37,155 nucleotides of DNA, from assembly GCF_014472415.1 (NCBI RefSeq), contig NZ_JACSZV010000055.1, forward strand, positions 1-37,155, in the 5' to 3' direction. This DNA comes from Pseudomonas sp. N40(2020) (GTDB lineage: Bacteria; Pseudomonadota; Gammaproteobacteria; Pseudomonadales; Pseudomonadaceae). The notes below the pieces were generated by a model. That model was not told the DNA's origin. It saw nothing but the letters and a program-made list of their open reading frames with translations, and did no database searches. A program made the translations under genes and the position numbers. Of the stretch, positions 6,420 through 14,447 are shown one piece after another; the first letter of the stretch is position 1; each line of letters opens with the position of its first letter.

Positions 6420-7415
6420 TTACTGGAACAACGTGATAATGGATTCGGAATACAAATCCGGTACATCTTTTACTGATTTGAGTATGTTTTGACGGACGGT
6501 CTGACCTTTAACACTCGGGTCTTGTGCCACATATTCCGGAGGAAAAGCCGGTGCATCTTTATCGGCGCCGGCAGCCAGCAAAGCCTTCGTGCAATCCGTG
6601 TTGCTACGAATTGCACTTTCCAGCAATGGAGTGCCAACAGGCCATGCCTGCTGTTGAGGTGCAAAAGCATCAACGGAAGTGCCAGCCTTGTGCAGCAGCG
6701 CAATCCGCTGCGCAGCTTGTGGATCCGGCTGATCGTTCAGTGCATAGGCACGCTCGCAAACATAATGCAGCGGTGTAGAACCCACCTTGCTGACGCCATA
6801 GGGATCAGTACCAGCAGCGATCAACAGCTTGATCAATTCCAGATTGTTCGCACCTTTGCCGATCAATGGAGAAAAGCCCTGAGGCGTCAGCATCCGGGCG
6901 TCGGCACCAGCCTGCAGCAGCAACTTTGTTACTTCGACCGACGACGGATTTTCTATGCCCACGGCTGCAATAAGTGGGGTATTGGTTCCGCCTTGAGCAA
7001 TTACATTGGTGTCGGCACCTGCTTTGATTAGGCTCCGCACAATGGGTATTGAGTCCTTCATGTCTTCTGGATCACCCATATGCCCCAATATGGATAACAG
7101 TATTGTTTCACCGTTATCGCTGATTGGTTGATTGACATCGATAGAAAACTCGAGAAGCCGGTCTACCAGCACTGGACTCCTGTAATAAGCTGCATGCCAT
7201 AGAATAAGAGCGTCAGGTTTCGCGCCTTCCGCAAGAAGTTTGTTTACGCTATCCAGGTCTTTCTGTTCTTTTGAATACGCGTATTGAAGCACAGCGGTAT
7301 CCAATTGCTTATAGGCGTCAACTGGCTTCGCTTGCGCTACGTTCGTGCTACAGAAGCAAACACCTGTAACACATGCAATCCACAGGCGTTTAAAAACAGA
7401 ATTTGAATTCAGCAT
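6420..7415 (-). CDS. Exported ankyrin-repeat protein, candidate periplasmic immunity protein
   Basis: This 331-aa protein has a signal peptide ending near VAQA (residue 29) and then six or so ankyrin-like repeats. Recognisable units are LLAEGAKPDALILWHAAYY, LIKAGADTN, TPLIAAVG, LLLQAGADARMLTPQGFSPL, LIAAGTDPYGVSKVGSTPLHY and LLAAGADKDAP. Ankyrin repeats bind proteins. Secreted ankyrin proteins beside VgrG/PAAR/phospholipase loci are known T6SS immunity proteins. No lipase or other cognate effector gene remains next to this one, so it would be an orphan. It could alternatively be a general periplasmic binding protein. The end (KSVKDVPDLYSESIITLFQ) is intact. Confidence 0.65.
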   Translation of the reverse strand: MLNSNSVFKRLWIACVTGVCFCSTNVAQAKPVDAYKQLDTAVLQYAYSKEQKDLDSVNKLLAEGAKPDALILWHAAYYRSPVLVDRLLEFSIDVNQPISDNGETILLSILGHMGDPEDMKDSIPIVRSLIKAGADTNVIAQGGTNTPLIAAVGIENPSSVEVTKLLLQAGADARMLTPQGFSPLIGKGANNLELIKLLIAAGTDPYGVSKVGSTPLHYVCERAYALNDQPDPQAAQRIALLHKAGTSVDAFAPQQQAWPVGTPLLESAIRSNTDCTKALLAAGADKDAPAFPPEYVAQDPSVKGQTVRQNILKSVKDVPDLYSESIITLFQ

Positions 7416-7554
7416 ATAAAACTCATGATTGGGTAGTTAGCAGGTACATTCAGATAATGCTAAAAGAACGACTTCATTCACGCTTCAATTGCCTTAGAAC
7501 GGACGACGGGAGTCCGTGCCATGGAGATGGGCAATCCATTCACAAAATGTGGAC

Positions 7555-7818
7555 TCAGCTGACAACCGCACCTTTTGGGCCGCTGGCAATCAGCGCGGCA
7601 CCACAGGCGGTTTTCATGCCGTCGAGCGCGATGGGCGTGCCATCGACGGTGTAGGTGCTACTACCCTCTGCAATCGGGAAAATCCCCTTGCACAACGGGC
7701 AGCTAACCTTGTGACCGACCCCGGCAATCGGCTTGCCGTTGAGGTCGGTTCGGGAGAAAGCTTCGAGCACCTTGCCACCGTGTGTAGTGGAGTCGCCCAA
7801 GCGGATTGCGTCTTTCAT
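7555..7818 (-). CDS. PAAR-domain spike-tip protein
   Basis: This stand-alone 87-aa PAAR protein contains RLGDSTTHGGKVLEAF, IAGVGHKVSCPLCKG and TPIALDGMKTACGAALIASG. PAAR proteins cap the VgrG trimer with a metal-stabilised cone and couple effectors to the T6SS spike. It starts with ATG and has AAGGAG 8 bases upstream. The Rhs protein encoded in this locus has no PAAR domain at its N-terminus, so a separate PAAR tip is needed somewhere, and this one in the same transcriptional direction is a natural candidate. A near-identical frameshifted copy lies at 4118-4345. Confidence 0.85.
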   Translation of the reverse strand: MKDAIRLGDSTTHGGKVLEAFSRTDLNGKPIAGVGHKVSCPLCKGIFPIAEGSSTYTVDGTPIALDGMKTACGAALIASGPKGAVVS

Positions 7819-7839
7819 GTTGTCACTCCTTTGACCAAG

Positions 7840-8179
7840 TTACTCAGCCATCCAAACGTCTTCGTACCCTTGGATATCGATGATGAATTTTGCGCCCGTG
7901 GGCAAACATAGATACTTCATAACCAGCGGTAGCATTTCGGGTAAATGCTCAATACAAATAGGCTGGTAAAAATCTATCGCTGTCGAATGCGTGCCCCAGT
8001 GACTGAACCAACTGACATCCCCCCTTCCGGTAGCTCCACTCTGGTGCCGTAGACAGGTGTTTTTCCCAGCGACTCGATGGCGATAGCAACCATCTCTTCG
8101 GGTGGAAATACTGCCATCTCGTACTTTCGCAGATCGCGCTCTGCGCGGCGTTGGGATATGCCCGTTCATGTTCGCTCAC
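7840..8179 (-). pseudogene. Frameshifted small gene, probable orphan immunity gene
   Basis: A coherent protein can be followed through three frames. It runs from a GTG at 8179 (VSEHERAYPNAA, with AAGGAG upstream), then RDLRKYEMAVFPPEEMVAIA and TPVYGTRVELPEGG, then DVSWFSHWGTHSTAIDFYQP to FIIDIQGYEDVWMAE and the stop at 7840. Two small indels, near 8135 and near 8025, break the frame. Without them the product would be about 112 residues. The gene follows the DUF4265-like gene by about 50 bases and ends 22 bases before the PAAR start, so it was part of the same array. No named family is assigned. Confidence 0.6.
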
Positions 8180-8230
8180 AGCCACTCCTTCTTGTCGATC
8201 CGATGCCATTCGATTGCGGACTTGGGATCG

Positions 8231-8695
8231 TCAGTCTTCAGGCCACCAGTTCAAAAGCGTCTCGTCATCATCGTCATCCAGATTTTGATAGATGTTCGCG
8301 TAATACCATTGAGTCCCGGTTCTATCGCGAAACCGATCAAAAAACTCATTGATCTTGTCCATCCCGTTGCCCGCAGGTACGGCCAACGATAGATTTCTCT
8401 GAAACACCCCATCCAGCGTGCCACCCAGGTCGCATCCGACATCGCTTTCAAGCCCGGCGATATCCTCAACAGGGATATGGTCAGCGTAGATGTGGATGCA
8501 GAAATTGCCGCCTCGCTCAAGAACTACCGCATGAGTGCTTCTGTCCTCGATGAAGATGACGTCTCCTCGAGCCATATTGAGCGCCAGACCTGGTGAGGAC
8601 AGCAGCTCATGGGTTGCAATACCCAACTGACGAGCCGGAAGTTCCTCGAATACTGGATCTTCGTCGCTGGTGCCTGCAAATACATCAATCAGCAT
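8231..8695 (-). CDS. DUF4265-like protein, candidate immunity protein
   Basis: This 154-aa soluble acidic protein has the block ALNMARGDVIFI, then LERGGNFCIHIY and LGGTLDGVFQRNLSLAVPA. It ends with QWYYANIYQ and an Asp run before LLNWWPED. The GDV and GGN motifs in this spacing resemble DUF4265 proteins, which are common in polymorphic-toxin gene arrays. The start at 8695 follows the stop of the neighbouring gene at 8701 by 5 bases, so the two are likely co-transcribed and translationally linked. No enzymatic residues are evident. Confidence 0.55.
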   Translation of the reverse strand: MLIDVFAGTSDEDPVFEELPARQLGIATHELLSSPGLALNMARGDVIFIEDRSTHAVVLERGGNFCIHIYADHIPVEDIAGLESDVGCDLGGTLDGVFQRNLSLAVPAGNGMDKINEFFDRFRDRTGTQWYYANIYQNLDDDDDETLLNWWPED

Positions 8696-8700
8696 AAAGC

Positions 8701-9096
8701 TTAAGAACCGATGTACTTATAATAAAGAGAAAGCTGCGGATCTGTTTCCGATACCTCCAAATGGAGTATCGCTTCGCTGGGTTCTCCGTCAGCAAAAAGG
8801 ATATATTCCAACCCAAGCACACCATCGTCTGTTTCGTAAATATCAACAAACGGCCGTTGCTTTCCACGCGACTCAAAAGCCTCCATCTCCGGACAAATTG
8901 AAACCTTTGTACCTCTATCAAAGTAATCGTCAATGGCTTCGTAAATTTCGTCAGCCACTGCGGTAGAAATCCCAAAATCGCGTTGCAGTGCCTGAGAATC
9001 ACGCTGGTTAATCGTAATGACGAGCTGCTTGACCTTCATGTAGGCTCGCAGTCCGTAAGCCAGCTGCCCGGAATTCACTGATGATTGCAAACGCAT
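8701..9096 (-). CDS. Small acidic conserved protein in the immunity array
   Basis: This 131-aa protein has a C-terminal half with a distinctive signature: FDRGTKVSICPEMEAFE, RPFVDIYETDDG, YILFADGEPSEAILHLEV and a YKYIGS ending. Such proteins recur near Rhs and VgrG loci in Pseudomonas; no biochemical role is known to me. The gene starts 13 bases after the toxin's immunity gene, and an upstream out-of-frame ATG makes the exact start uncertain; MKVKQLVITI inside the frame is another possible start. Immunity, or assistance to the preceding immunity protein, is inferred from position. Confidence 0.5.
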   Translation of the reverse strand: MRLQSSVNSGQLAYGLRAYMKVKQLVITINQRDSQALQRDFGISTAVADEIYEAIDDYFDRGTKVSICPEMEAFESRGKQRPFVDIYETDDGVLGLEYILFADGEPSEAILHLEVSETDPQLSLYYKYIGS

Positions 9097-9109
9097 CCAT
9101 CCTTCACAC

Positions 9110-9724
9110 TCAAATTGGCTTGATGGCCGACCAAAGCACGCTTTCCAAAGGCGTAAAATTTACTCCTTTAATATCTTTTGCAAGCTCTTTGAATATGCGC
9201 GAGCAAATAAGTGTATTACTTCCTGAAATCAACCCCTTGAATTTGAACAGATCACGCTTGAAGTCGGGAGGTAATACCAATTTTTTGAACCTGAAAATCA
9301 ACCCATCCTCTTCTATGAAAGTAGAAGCAGGATCAGTCTCCGAGCGCGCATCCAACTCTTCAAAAAGTACGGCATTGTAGCTTTTTGATGAAATAGTTTC
9401 CCCACCTTTGGAAACCACTTGAATAGGCACAGCGTCAGTAACACCTACGTCTAGCTCGCTACAAACAGACATAAAATCATCACTGACTATGTAAAAACGC
9501 GCCACACTGCGTATATCGAAATCATAGAACTTATCTTTAGAAATAAGCACCATACCTTCTGGATAGGGCGTGTGTGTTTTGTAATGGATTTTCTCTGCAT
9601 ACCAAGGAAAAAAACCATGCTCGACACCTTTGGTATCTGAGTAAAATTTATCGTAGAGATCTGCCTGTAAGAAGCCAGCCGGGCAACCAGGTTCTTCCTT
9701 TTGAGAAAGCACGTAATATTCCAT
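9110..9724 (-). CDS. Imm43/Imm11-like immunity protein for the Rhs AHH toxin
   Basis: This 204-aa protein begins MEYYVLSQKEEPGCP and ends 12 bases before the next gene. It starts 16 bases after the stop of the Rhs toxin gene, with AAGGAGAAGG before the ATG, which is the standard place for a cognate immunity gene. Conserved blocks shared with the copy at 4377-4994 include SDTKGVE, FFPWYAEK, EGMVLISKDK, SSKSYNAVLFEELD and FKKLVLP. It should bind and block the nuclease domain in the cytoplasm. The family label (Imm43 or the related Imm11/DUF1629) rests on pattern resemblance and is less certain than the immunity role. Confidence 0.75.
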   Translation of the reverse strand: MEYYVLSQKEEPGCPAGFLQADLYDKFYSDTKGVEHGFFPWYAEKIHYKTHTPYPEGMVLISKDKFYDFDIRSVARFYIVSDDFMSVCSELDVGVTDAVPIQVVSKGGETISSKSYNAVLFEELDARSETDPASTFIEEDGLIFRFKKLVLPPDFKRDLFKFKGLISGSNTLICSRIFKELAKDIKGVNFTPLESVLWSAIKPI

Positions 9725-9740
9725 AAACCCTTCTCCTTGC

Positions 9741-12700
9741 TTATCTAAGTCGGCGTTTTTTTGTGCCAGGCACCGAAAGGCTTGCTCTTAATCTTGTCTG
9801 TATCGCGGATATCTGAGTTCGCGCCTGTGCTTCGTCGATGACACCAGCCTCATATTTGCTCCTGACGGTCGTTACCATGTTGTTAACCATCGGGCTATAG
9901 ACCTTACCATGCGATCCGCAATGGTAAAAAACGCGCTTGGTTTTCTTAGCCTGATCCGCACTGTCAGGCATCAACAGGCCGTTTTCCTTTTTATCCCGCT
10001 CTCCGCCCATCCCGATGTCCGAGAAGAAGCTTGCTTGCCGTCCCCATACTTCCTCGGGGATGAGGTGATGTGCCTGCATTTTGTCATGGGCTTTGCCACC
10101 CAATGCCCGATTGAGCGTGCTACTGCACAGTCCACTCGGATCGACCCACTGGGTCGGGCTGATCGCATACTGATAGAAGTTGATACCGCCAGCGTATCCG
10201 ATTGGATCGCGAGACACGAAGCGACCGACGCCAGGGTCGTAGTACCGATGGCGGTTGTAATGCAGCCCAGTCTCATGATCGTGATACTGGCCTTGGAAGC
10301 GGATCGGGTTATTCAACCCTTGTCGCTGGGCCGAGGATGAGCGTTGTTCAATTGCTTGTCCCCACACCTTGTACTGTGCGCTCCATGCCATTTCACCCTG
10401 CTGGTCGGTCAGTTCCTGTGGTGTGCCGAGGTGATCGCATTGGTACCAAGCAACTGCATCAAACGGTTGAGGAACAGGCGCGTGATTCCACAGTGGATCC
10501 TCGTCCGGAGTGTAAACATCACCGTAAATGGGTTGAGGCACCAAACGAATAGGCTGGTGACTTAGCGCCTTTACCACTGGATTGAATGTGCCGGGCTCAA
10601 AAACATAATGAACAGTGCGTCCGGTATCACCATCTAGCTGAGCGGGACTGCTCTCCCACGCCAGATTGTCACCGTCCCAACCGAACATCGTGAAGCCGCA
10701 ACCATACTCACGTTGTTTGCGTGCATGTTCATTACGATTCCACAGAGATCCGGCCTCTGGACGATGCTTATAGTGCGCTCGGGAGTTTTTGTGTAAGCGA
10801 CGACCGAGTGGGTCGTAGGCATAATCAACTGCCAGACGGTCATCCTCGAAATGCACCAGGCGATCAAACAGATCCCATCGCATCTCGCACACACTGCCAT
10901 TACTCCAACGCTTGACCTGATTTCCGCGCTCGTCGTACTCATAGTGCGTGCCTGCGTACTCACGCAACAAGTTATCGAGAAGTTTGCTGCGCACGGGCTC
11001 CTGATCCAGGGGCCTGCGGATATCAAAGGCTTTTTCGTCCAGAAGGTTGCCGGCTGGATCGAAAGCAAAGGTTTCGACTCCAAGCCGCGTAACGGCACTG
11101 ATTAAACGACCTACAGGATCATAGCGATAGGACAATGGGCCTCGACGACTATCATTGATATCCGTCAATTGACCGGCAGCATCGTATTTGAAGTCGCGCT
11201 TGAGCAGCACGGATTTGTCATCGCCATGTACCAGCATCTGCTCTTGCAGTCGTCCGGCGGGATCCCATTTCTGCGTTTGCAGCAGGCGGTTACCCTGGTG
11301 ACGGGCGACTTCACGATGTAAGTCATCGCGCTCGAAACCGGCCAACTCATGATCGTCCAGACGCAAGCCCAGTAAGTGTCCGCTACCGTAAGTCAGCCAG
11401 CTGACACGATGTCCATCGGGGCGAACAGTGGCAACCCTTTGATTGAGTGCATCGTACTCGTGCTGCCATACGGCGACCATCGGGCTTTCCAGGCCCAGAT
11501 AATGTTGGTGTTCGCGCAGTATGTTACCCGCCGGATCATGAAACCACTGCAAGCGGCTGTCGGCATTGCAAGCCATGATCAGCTTGCTATTGCCGTCGTA
11601 ATTGAAAGTTTCGCTCTGCTGCTGTTCACCCAAAATGGCTCGACGTTCAACCAAACGATTCATTGAGTCAAAGCGAACCTCGACGCAATGCTCTCCGTTG
11701 TAGATTTTCGCAAGTCGACCGGTTTCGGGTTCATACAAGTAACGCGTTGAGCGCCCATCAAAGGCTGTTTCTTCCAGCAAGCGGCCGACCGGATCATAGT
11801 TGAAGTGGGCGCGCCGCTCATTCTCGTTTTCCAGCGCGATCAGACGACCGAGTTTGTCCCAGCGATAACGAACGGCATGCTCCAGCGCATCGACCCGCTC
11901 CGCAATCAATCCTGCCGCGCTGTATTTCCATGTCGTGCAACGATCCAGACCATCGACATGAGCCAGCAAACGGCCTTCCGCATCACGCTCAAAACGCTCT
12001 TCGGTCTTGTCTGGATGCTTGATCAAGATTAGTTGCCCGGCTTTGTACTCGTACTCGGTGCTCTGACCGGCGGCATCTGTAAAGCAAACCATTTGCCCGC
12101 GATAGTTGTACTCCCAGGCACTGGTCTTGCCTGAACAATCGACGTACTCCACCAGTTGGCCGGAAGCGTTATAGGAAAGTTTCTTTTCATTGCCGTTGGC
12201 ATCTTTGACTGCGGTTGGCATCCCGACCGGGTTGTAAGCGTATTCAGTCTTGTTACCCAGCGGATCTACGCTCTCAACAAGATTGCCTAAATCGTCGTAG
12301 GCTCTTGTCCATTGCCCCCCCTCGGCATCGCTGATCTTGATCAGTTGATCATGATCGTCGTAGGCAAAGTGCACTACCGTGTCATCGGTACGGATATGCT
12401 CGAGAAGGTTGCTTCGTTCGTCATAGCTGTAACGATCCGAGCGACCATCGGCACGGACGTGACGGATCACGTTTTTGGCGTCATCGCGGAAAAACCAATC
12501 TGAGCGATCATCTGCATGCCGGATGCGGTAGGTATAACCAAGGCTGTCAAAATAGTGCCAAGTTTCGTGACCGAGCGCGTCAGTGACGTATACCAGACGA
12601 ATGTTTTCATCCCATTCCAAGCGCGTATCGAAGCTGCCGTCGTCAGCCCATTCGCGAACAGCCTTGGCGTCGACACCGTAGCCCTGCCATTGCAAATTCA

Positions 12701-14447
12701 TACCCCGGCCAGTGCGGTCGGTGTAACGGGTGATCAGGTGATGTTGATACTGATAACTCCAAACCGCACCATTCTCATCTTGTGCCTGTACTAGATCGCC
12801 CATCGAATCGTAAGCGTAAGAACACAGCTGACGCAGAGGTTCTCCGTCACGAATTTCCCACAGTCCGGTCAAACGTCCTTGCTCATCAATCATTGTCCCA
12901 AGATGCAGATGTACTTTGCTTAGATCCCCCTCGTAAGTAATCAGATCGGACAGAACTGTCCGATCACCATGGCGGTATTCGTAATGCAGCATGATGCCGG
13001 CACCGCTTCGCAACTCTACGCCGGCCAGCAAAAACCGCTGACCACTACGTACGTAGGTTTCCTTGCGTTCAAAACCACGGCAGAGCAACAGTTTGTCGTC
13101 ACTTACCCGGATAACAGTGAGATTTTCAATGGCGTCATAATGAAACAGATCGACTTTGGGCAACGGAAAGTCGTGGCTGCGGCCGTCCGCATCATGGAAC
13201 TGCAAGGCACCGTCGACAAGGTCGAATCGTGTTGTGAATGAAGTGATCCATCGTGCCCCCAAGTCGCCTTGGTCGTAAGAACCCAAATCGGAGCTGTAGA
13301 TACGCGTCCATTCGATCGGGAACGGGCCGGCCAAATTGAAGTCCGTGTGAGCAATACTTTCAGAACCAACTGCAAAGCTGATGCTGTCGCAAGTACCTGG
13401 ACAGGTACCATTTTTTTCGGCATTAGGCTTTTTCTTCGGCGGTACTTCGGTCTTCCTGACTTCAGTTCTACCCTCTCCGGCCCGGTGCTTGGCTTGGCTC
13501 GTACCGCCGACCTTCACGTGACCAGCAACACCCCGCCTGTTACGCAGATTCCATGCTTCGACAGCCTTGGCCAACACGATCAGAAGCGCACCGATAGAAA
13601 ACGGCATATTCGGGTTGCTTAGTTTTTTCAGCTGAGCCCGTAATTCCGGCCCCATGGCGACCAGTTTGGTTGTCTGATCGTGAACCAGTTTCTTGGCTTC
13701 GTTAGGCAACAGATGCTTTGCAGCGCTGTTGACTACGCCTTTCCCCGCCGCCTTGTAGACGTCCCAGGCTGCATCGAAAATATTGCTGATGGCCTTGCCG
13801 GGATCGTGCAGAAGTTGTCCTCCCACACCGCTCATTCGCTTCTCTGCTCGATTGAGGTCAACACCCGAATCTAGATCAGAATCGACAACAGCGTTGAGTC
13901 CCTTGGCGATCTGCGTCAGGAACTCTTCGCCTTTTTGTCCAGCTTTATCCAGCAGATCCGGCAAGGAGGATTGAGCCGTCTTAACGAAGTGATCAATCTC
14001 ACCAACAATGGTCGCGTTCAAGTGACCGGCAATCACGTTGATCAACGCATCGCCCAAGAGGGCCTTGCCAGCGACCTTCATTTCCTGCCTTACCAGATAA
14101 AGCGTCGGTCGAAGGCTCATCCGAGCGGCAGCCATATTCGCGGGTACAGGAATTACACCGATTAGGTCGATGCCAAGGCTGACCCAATCCAGTGGATCAC
14201 GCTTTTCACTCCGAGATAAAACGGCGATGTCATTCAAGACATCGATCAGCGCCATGATATTGCCGACTACCGGCAGGGCTCCGGCGAAATACTTGATCCG
14301 CTCAAGCGTTACATAACCACCACTGACTTCCTGCAGCCATGCATCGAATTTGGCAGCATCGCGTCCGACATCCGCTACTTGAATCTGATTCAACGGTACG
14401 ATCGCGACTTGTGACTCGCGGTTTTGGGTTGCGCTTTCGGTAGTCAT
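9741..14447 (-). CDS. Rhs-family T6SS effector with C-terminal AHH (HNH-type) nuclease toxin
   Basis: This 1568-aa protein has three parts. Residues 1-345 form an N-terminal region with hydrophobic helices (around 56-76, 92-125 and 285-300) and no PAAR domain, consistent with spike loading through VgrG. A DUF6531-like start (FAVGSESIAHTDFNLAGPF) near 350 leads into many YD repeats forming the Rhs cage (for example YDPVGRL, YDEERGN-type units), ending in GRFVSRDPIGYAGGINFYQY and the DPSGL boundary at 1436-1440, where Rhs proteins are cleaved. The last ~128 residues are the toxin, with QAHHLIPEEVW (A1459-H1460-H1461) and a later HGKVYSPMV (H1513). AHH toxins are HNH/endonuclease VII-like DNases. 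The ATG overlaps the vgrG stop by 4 bases, so the two genes are translationally coupled. The immunity gene follows. Confidence 0.9.
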   Translation of the reverse strand: MTTESATQNRESQVAIVPLNQIQVADVGRDAAKFDAWLQEVSGGYVTLERIKYFAGALPVVGNIMALIDVLNDIAVLSRSEKRDPLDWVSLGIDLIGVIPVPANMAAARMSLRPTLYLVRQEMKVAGKALLGDALINVIAGHLNATIVGEIDHFVKTAQSSLPDLLDKAGQKGEEFLTQIAKGLNAVVDSDLDSGVDLNRAEKRMSGVGGQLLHDPGKAISNIFDAAWDVYKAAGKGVVNSAAKHLLPNEAKKLVHDQTTKLVAMGPELRAQLKKLSNPNMPFSIGALLIVLAKAVEAWNLRNRRGVAGHVKVGGTSQAKHRAGEGRTEVRKTEVPPKKKPNAEKNGTCPGTCDSISFAVGSESIAHTDFNLAGPFPIEWTRIYSSDLGSYDQGDLGARWITSFTTRFDLVDGALQFHDADGRSHDFPLPKVDLFHYDAIENLTVIRVSDDKLLLCRGFERKETYVRSGQRFLLAGVELRSGAGIMLHYEYRHGDRTVLSDLITYEGDLSKVHLHLGTMIDEQGRLTGLWEIRDGEPLRQLCSYAYDSMGDLVQAQDENGAVWSYQYQHHLITRYTDRTGRGMNLQWQGYGVDAKAVREWADDGSFDTRLEWDENIRLVYVTDALGHETWHYFDSLGYTYRIRHADDRSDWFFRDDAKNVIRHVRADGRSDRYSYDERSNLLEHIRTDDTVVHFAYDDHDQLIKISDAEGGQWTRAYDDLGNLVESVDPLGNKTEYAYNPVGMPTAVKDANGNEKKLSYNASGQLVEYVDCSGKTSAWEYNYRGQMVCFTDAAGQSTEYEYKAGQLILIKHPDKTEERFERDAEGRLLAHVDGLDRCTTWKYSAAGLIAERVDALEHAVRYRWDKLGRLIALENENERRAHFNYDPVGRLLEETAFDGRSTRYLYEPETGRLAKIYNGEHCVEVRFDSMNRLVERRAILGEQQQSETFNYDGNSKLIMACNADSRLQWFHDPAGNILREHQHYLGLESPMVAVWQHEYDALNQRVATVRPDGHRVSWLTYGSGHLLGLRLDDHELAGFERDDLHREVARHQGNRLLQTQKWDPAGRLQEQMLVHGDDKSVLLKRDFKYDAAGQLTDINDSRRGPLSYRYDPVGRLISAVTRLGVETFAFDPAGNLLDEKAFDIRRPLDQEPVRSKLLDNLLREYAGTHYEYDERGNQVKRWSNGSVCEMRWDLFDRLVHFEDDRLAVDYAYDPLGRRLHKNSRAHYKHRPEAGSLWNRNEHARKQREYGCGFTMFGWDGDNLAWESSPAQLDGDTGRTVHYVFEPGTFNPVVKALSHQPIRLVPQPIYGDVYTPDEDPLWNHAPVPQPFDAVAWYQCDHLGTPQELTDQQGEMAWSAQYKVWGQAIEQRSSSAQRQGLNNPIRFQGQYHDHETGLHYNRHRYYDPGVGRFVSRDPIGYAGGINFYQYAISPTQWVDPSGLCSSTLNRALGGKAHDKMQAHHLIPEEVWGRQASFFSDIGMGGERDKKENGLLMPDSADQAKKTKRVFYHCGSHGKVYSPMVNNMVTTVRSKYEAGVIDEAQARTQISAIQTRLRASLSVPGTKKRRLR

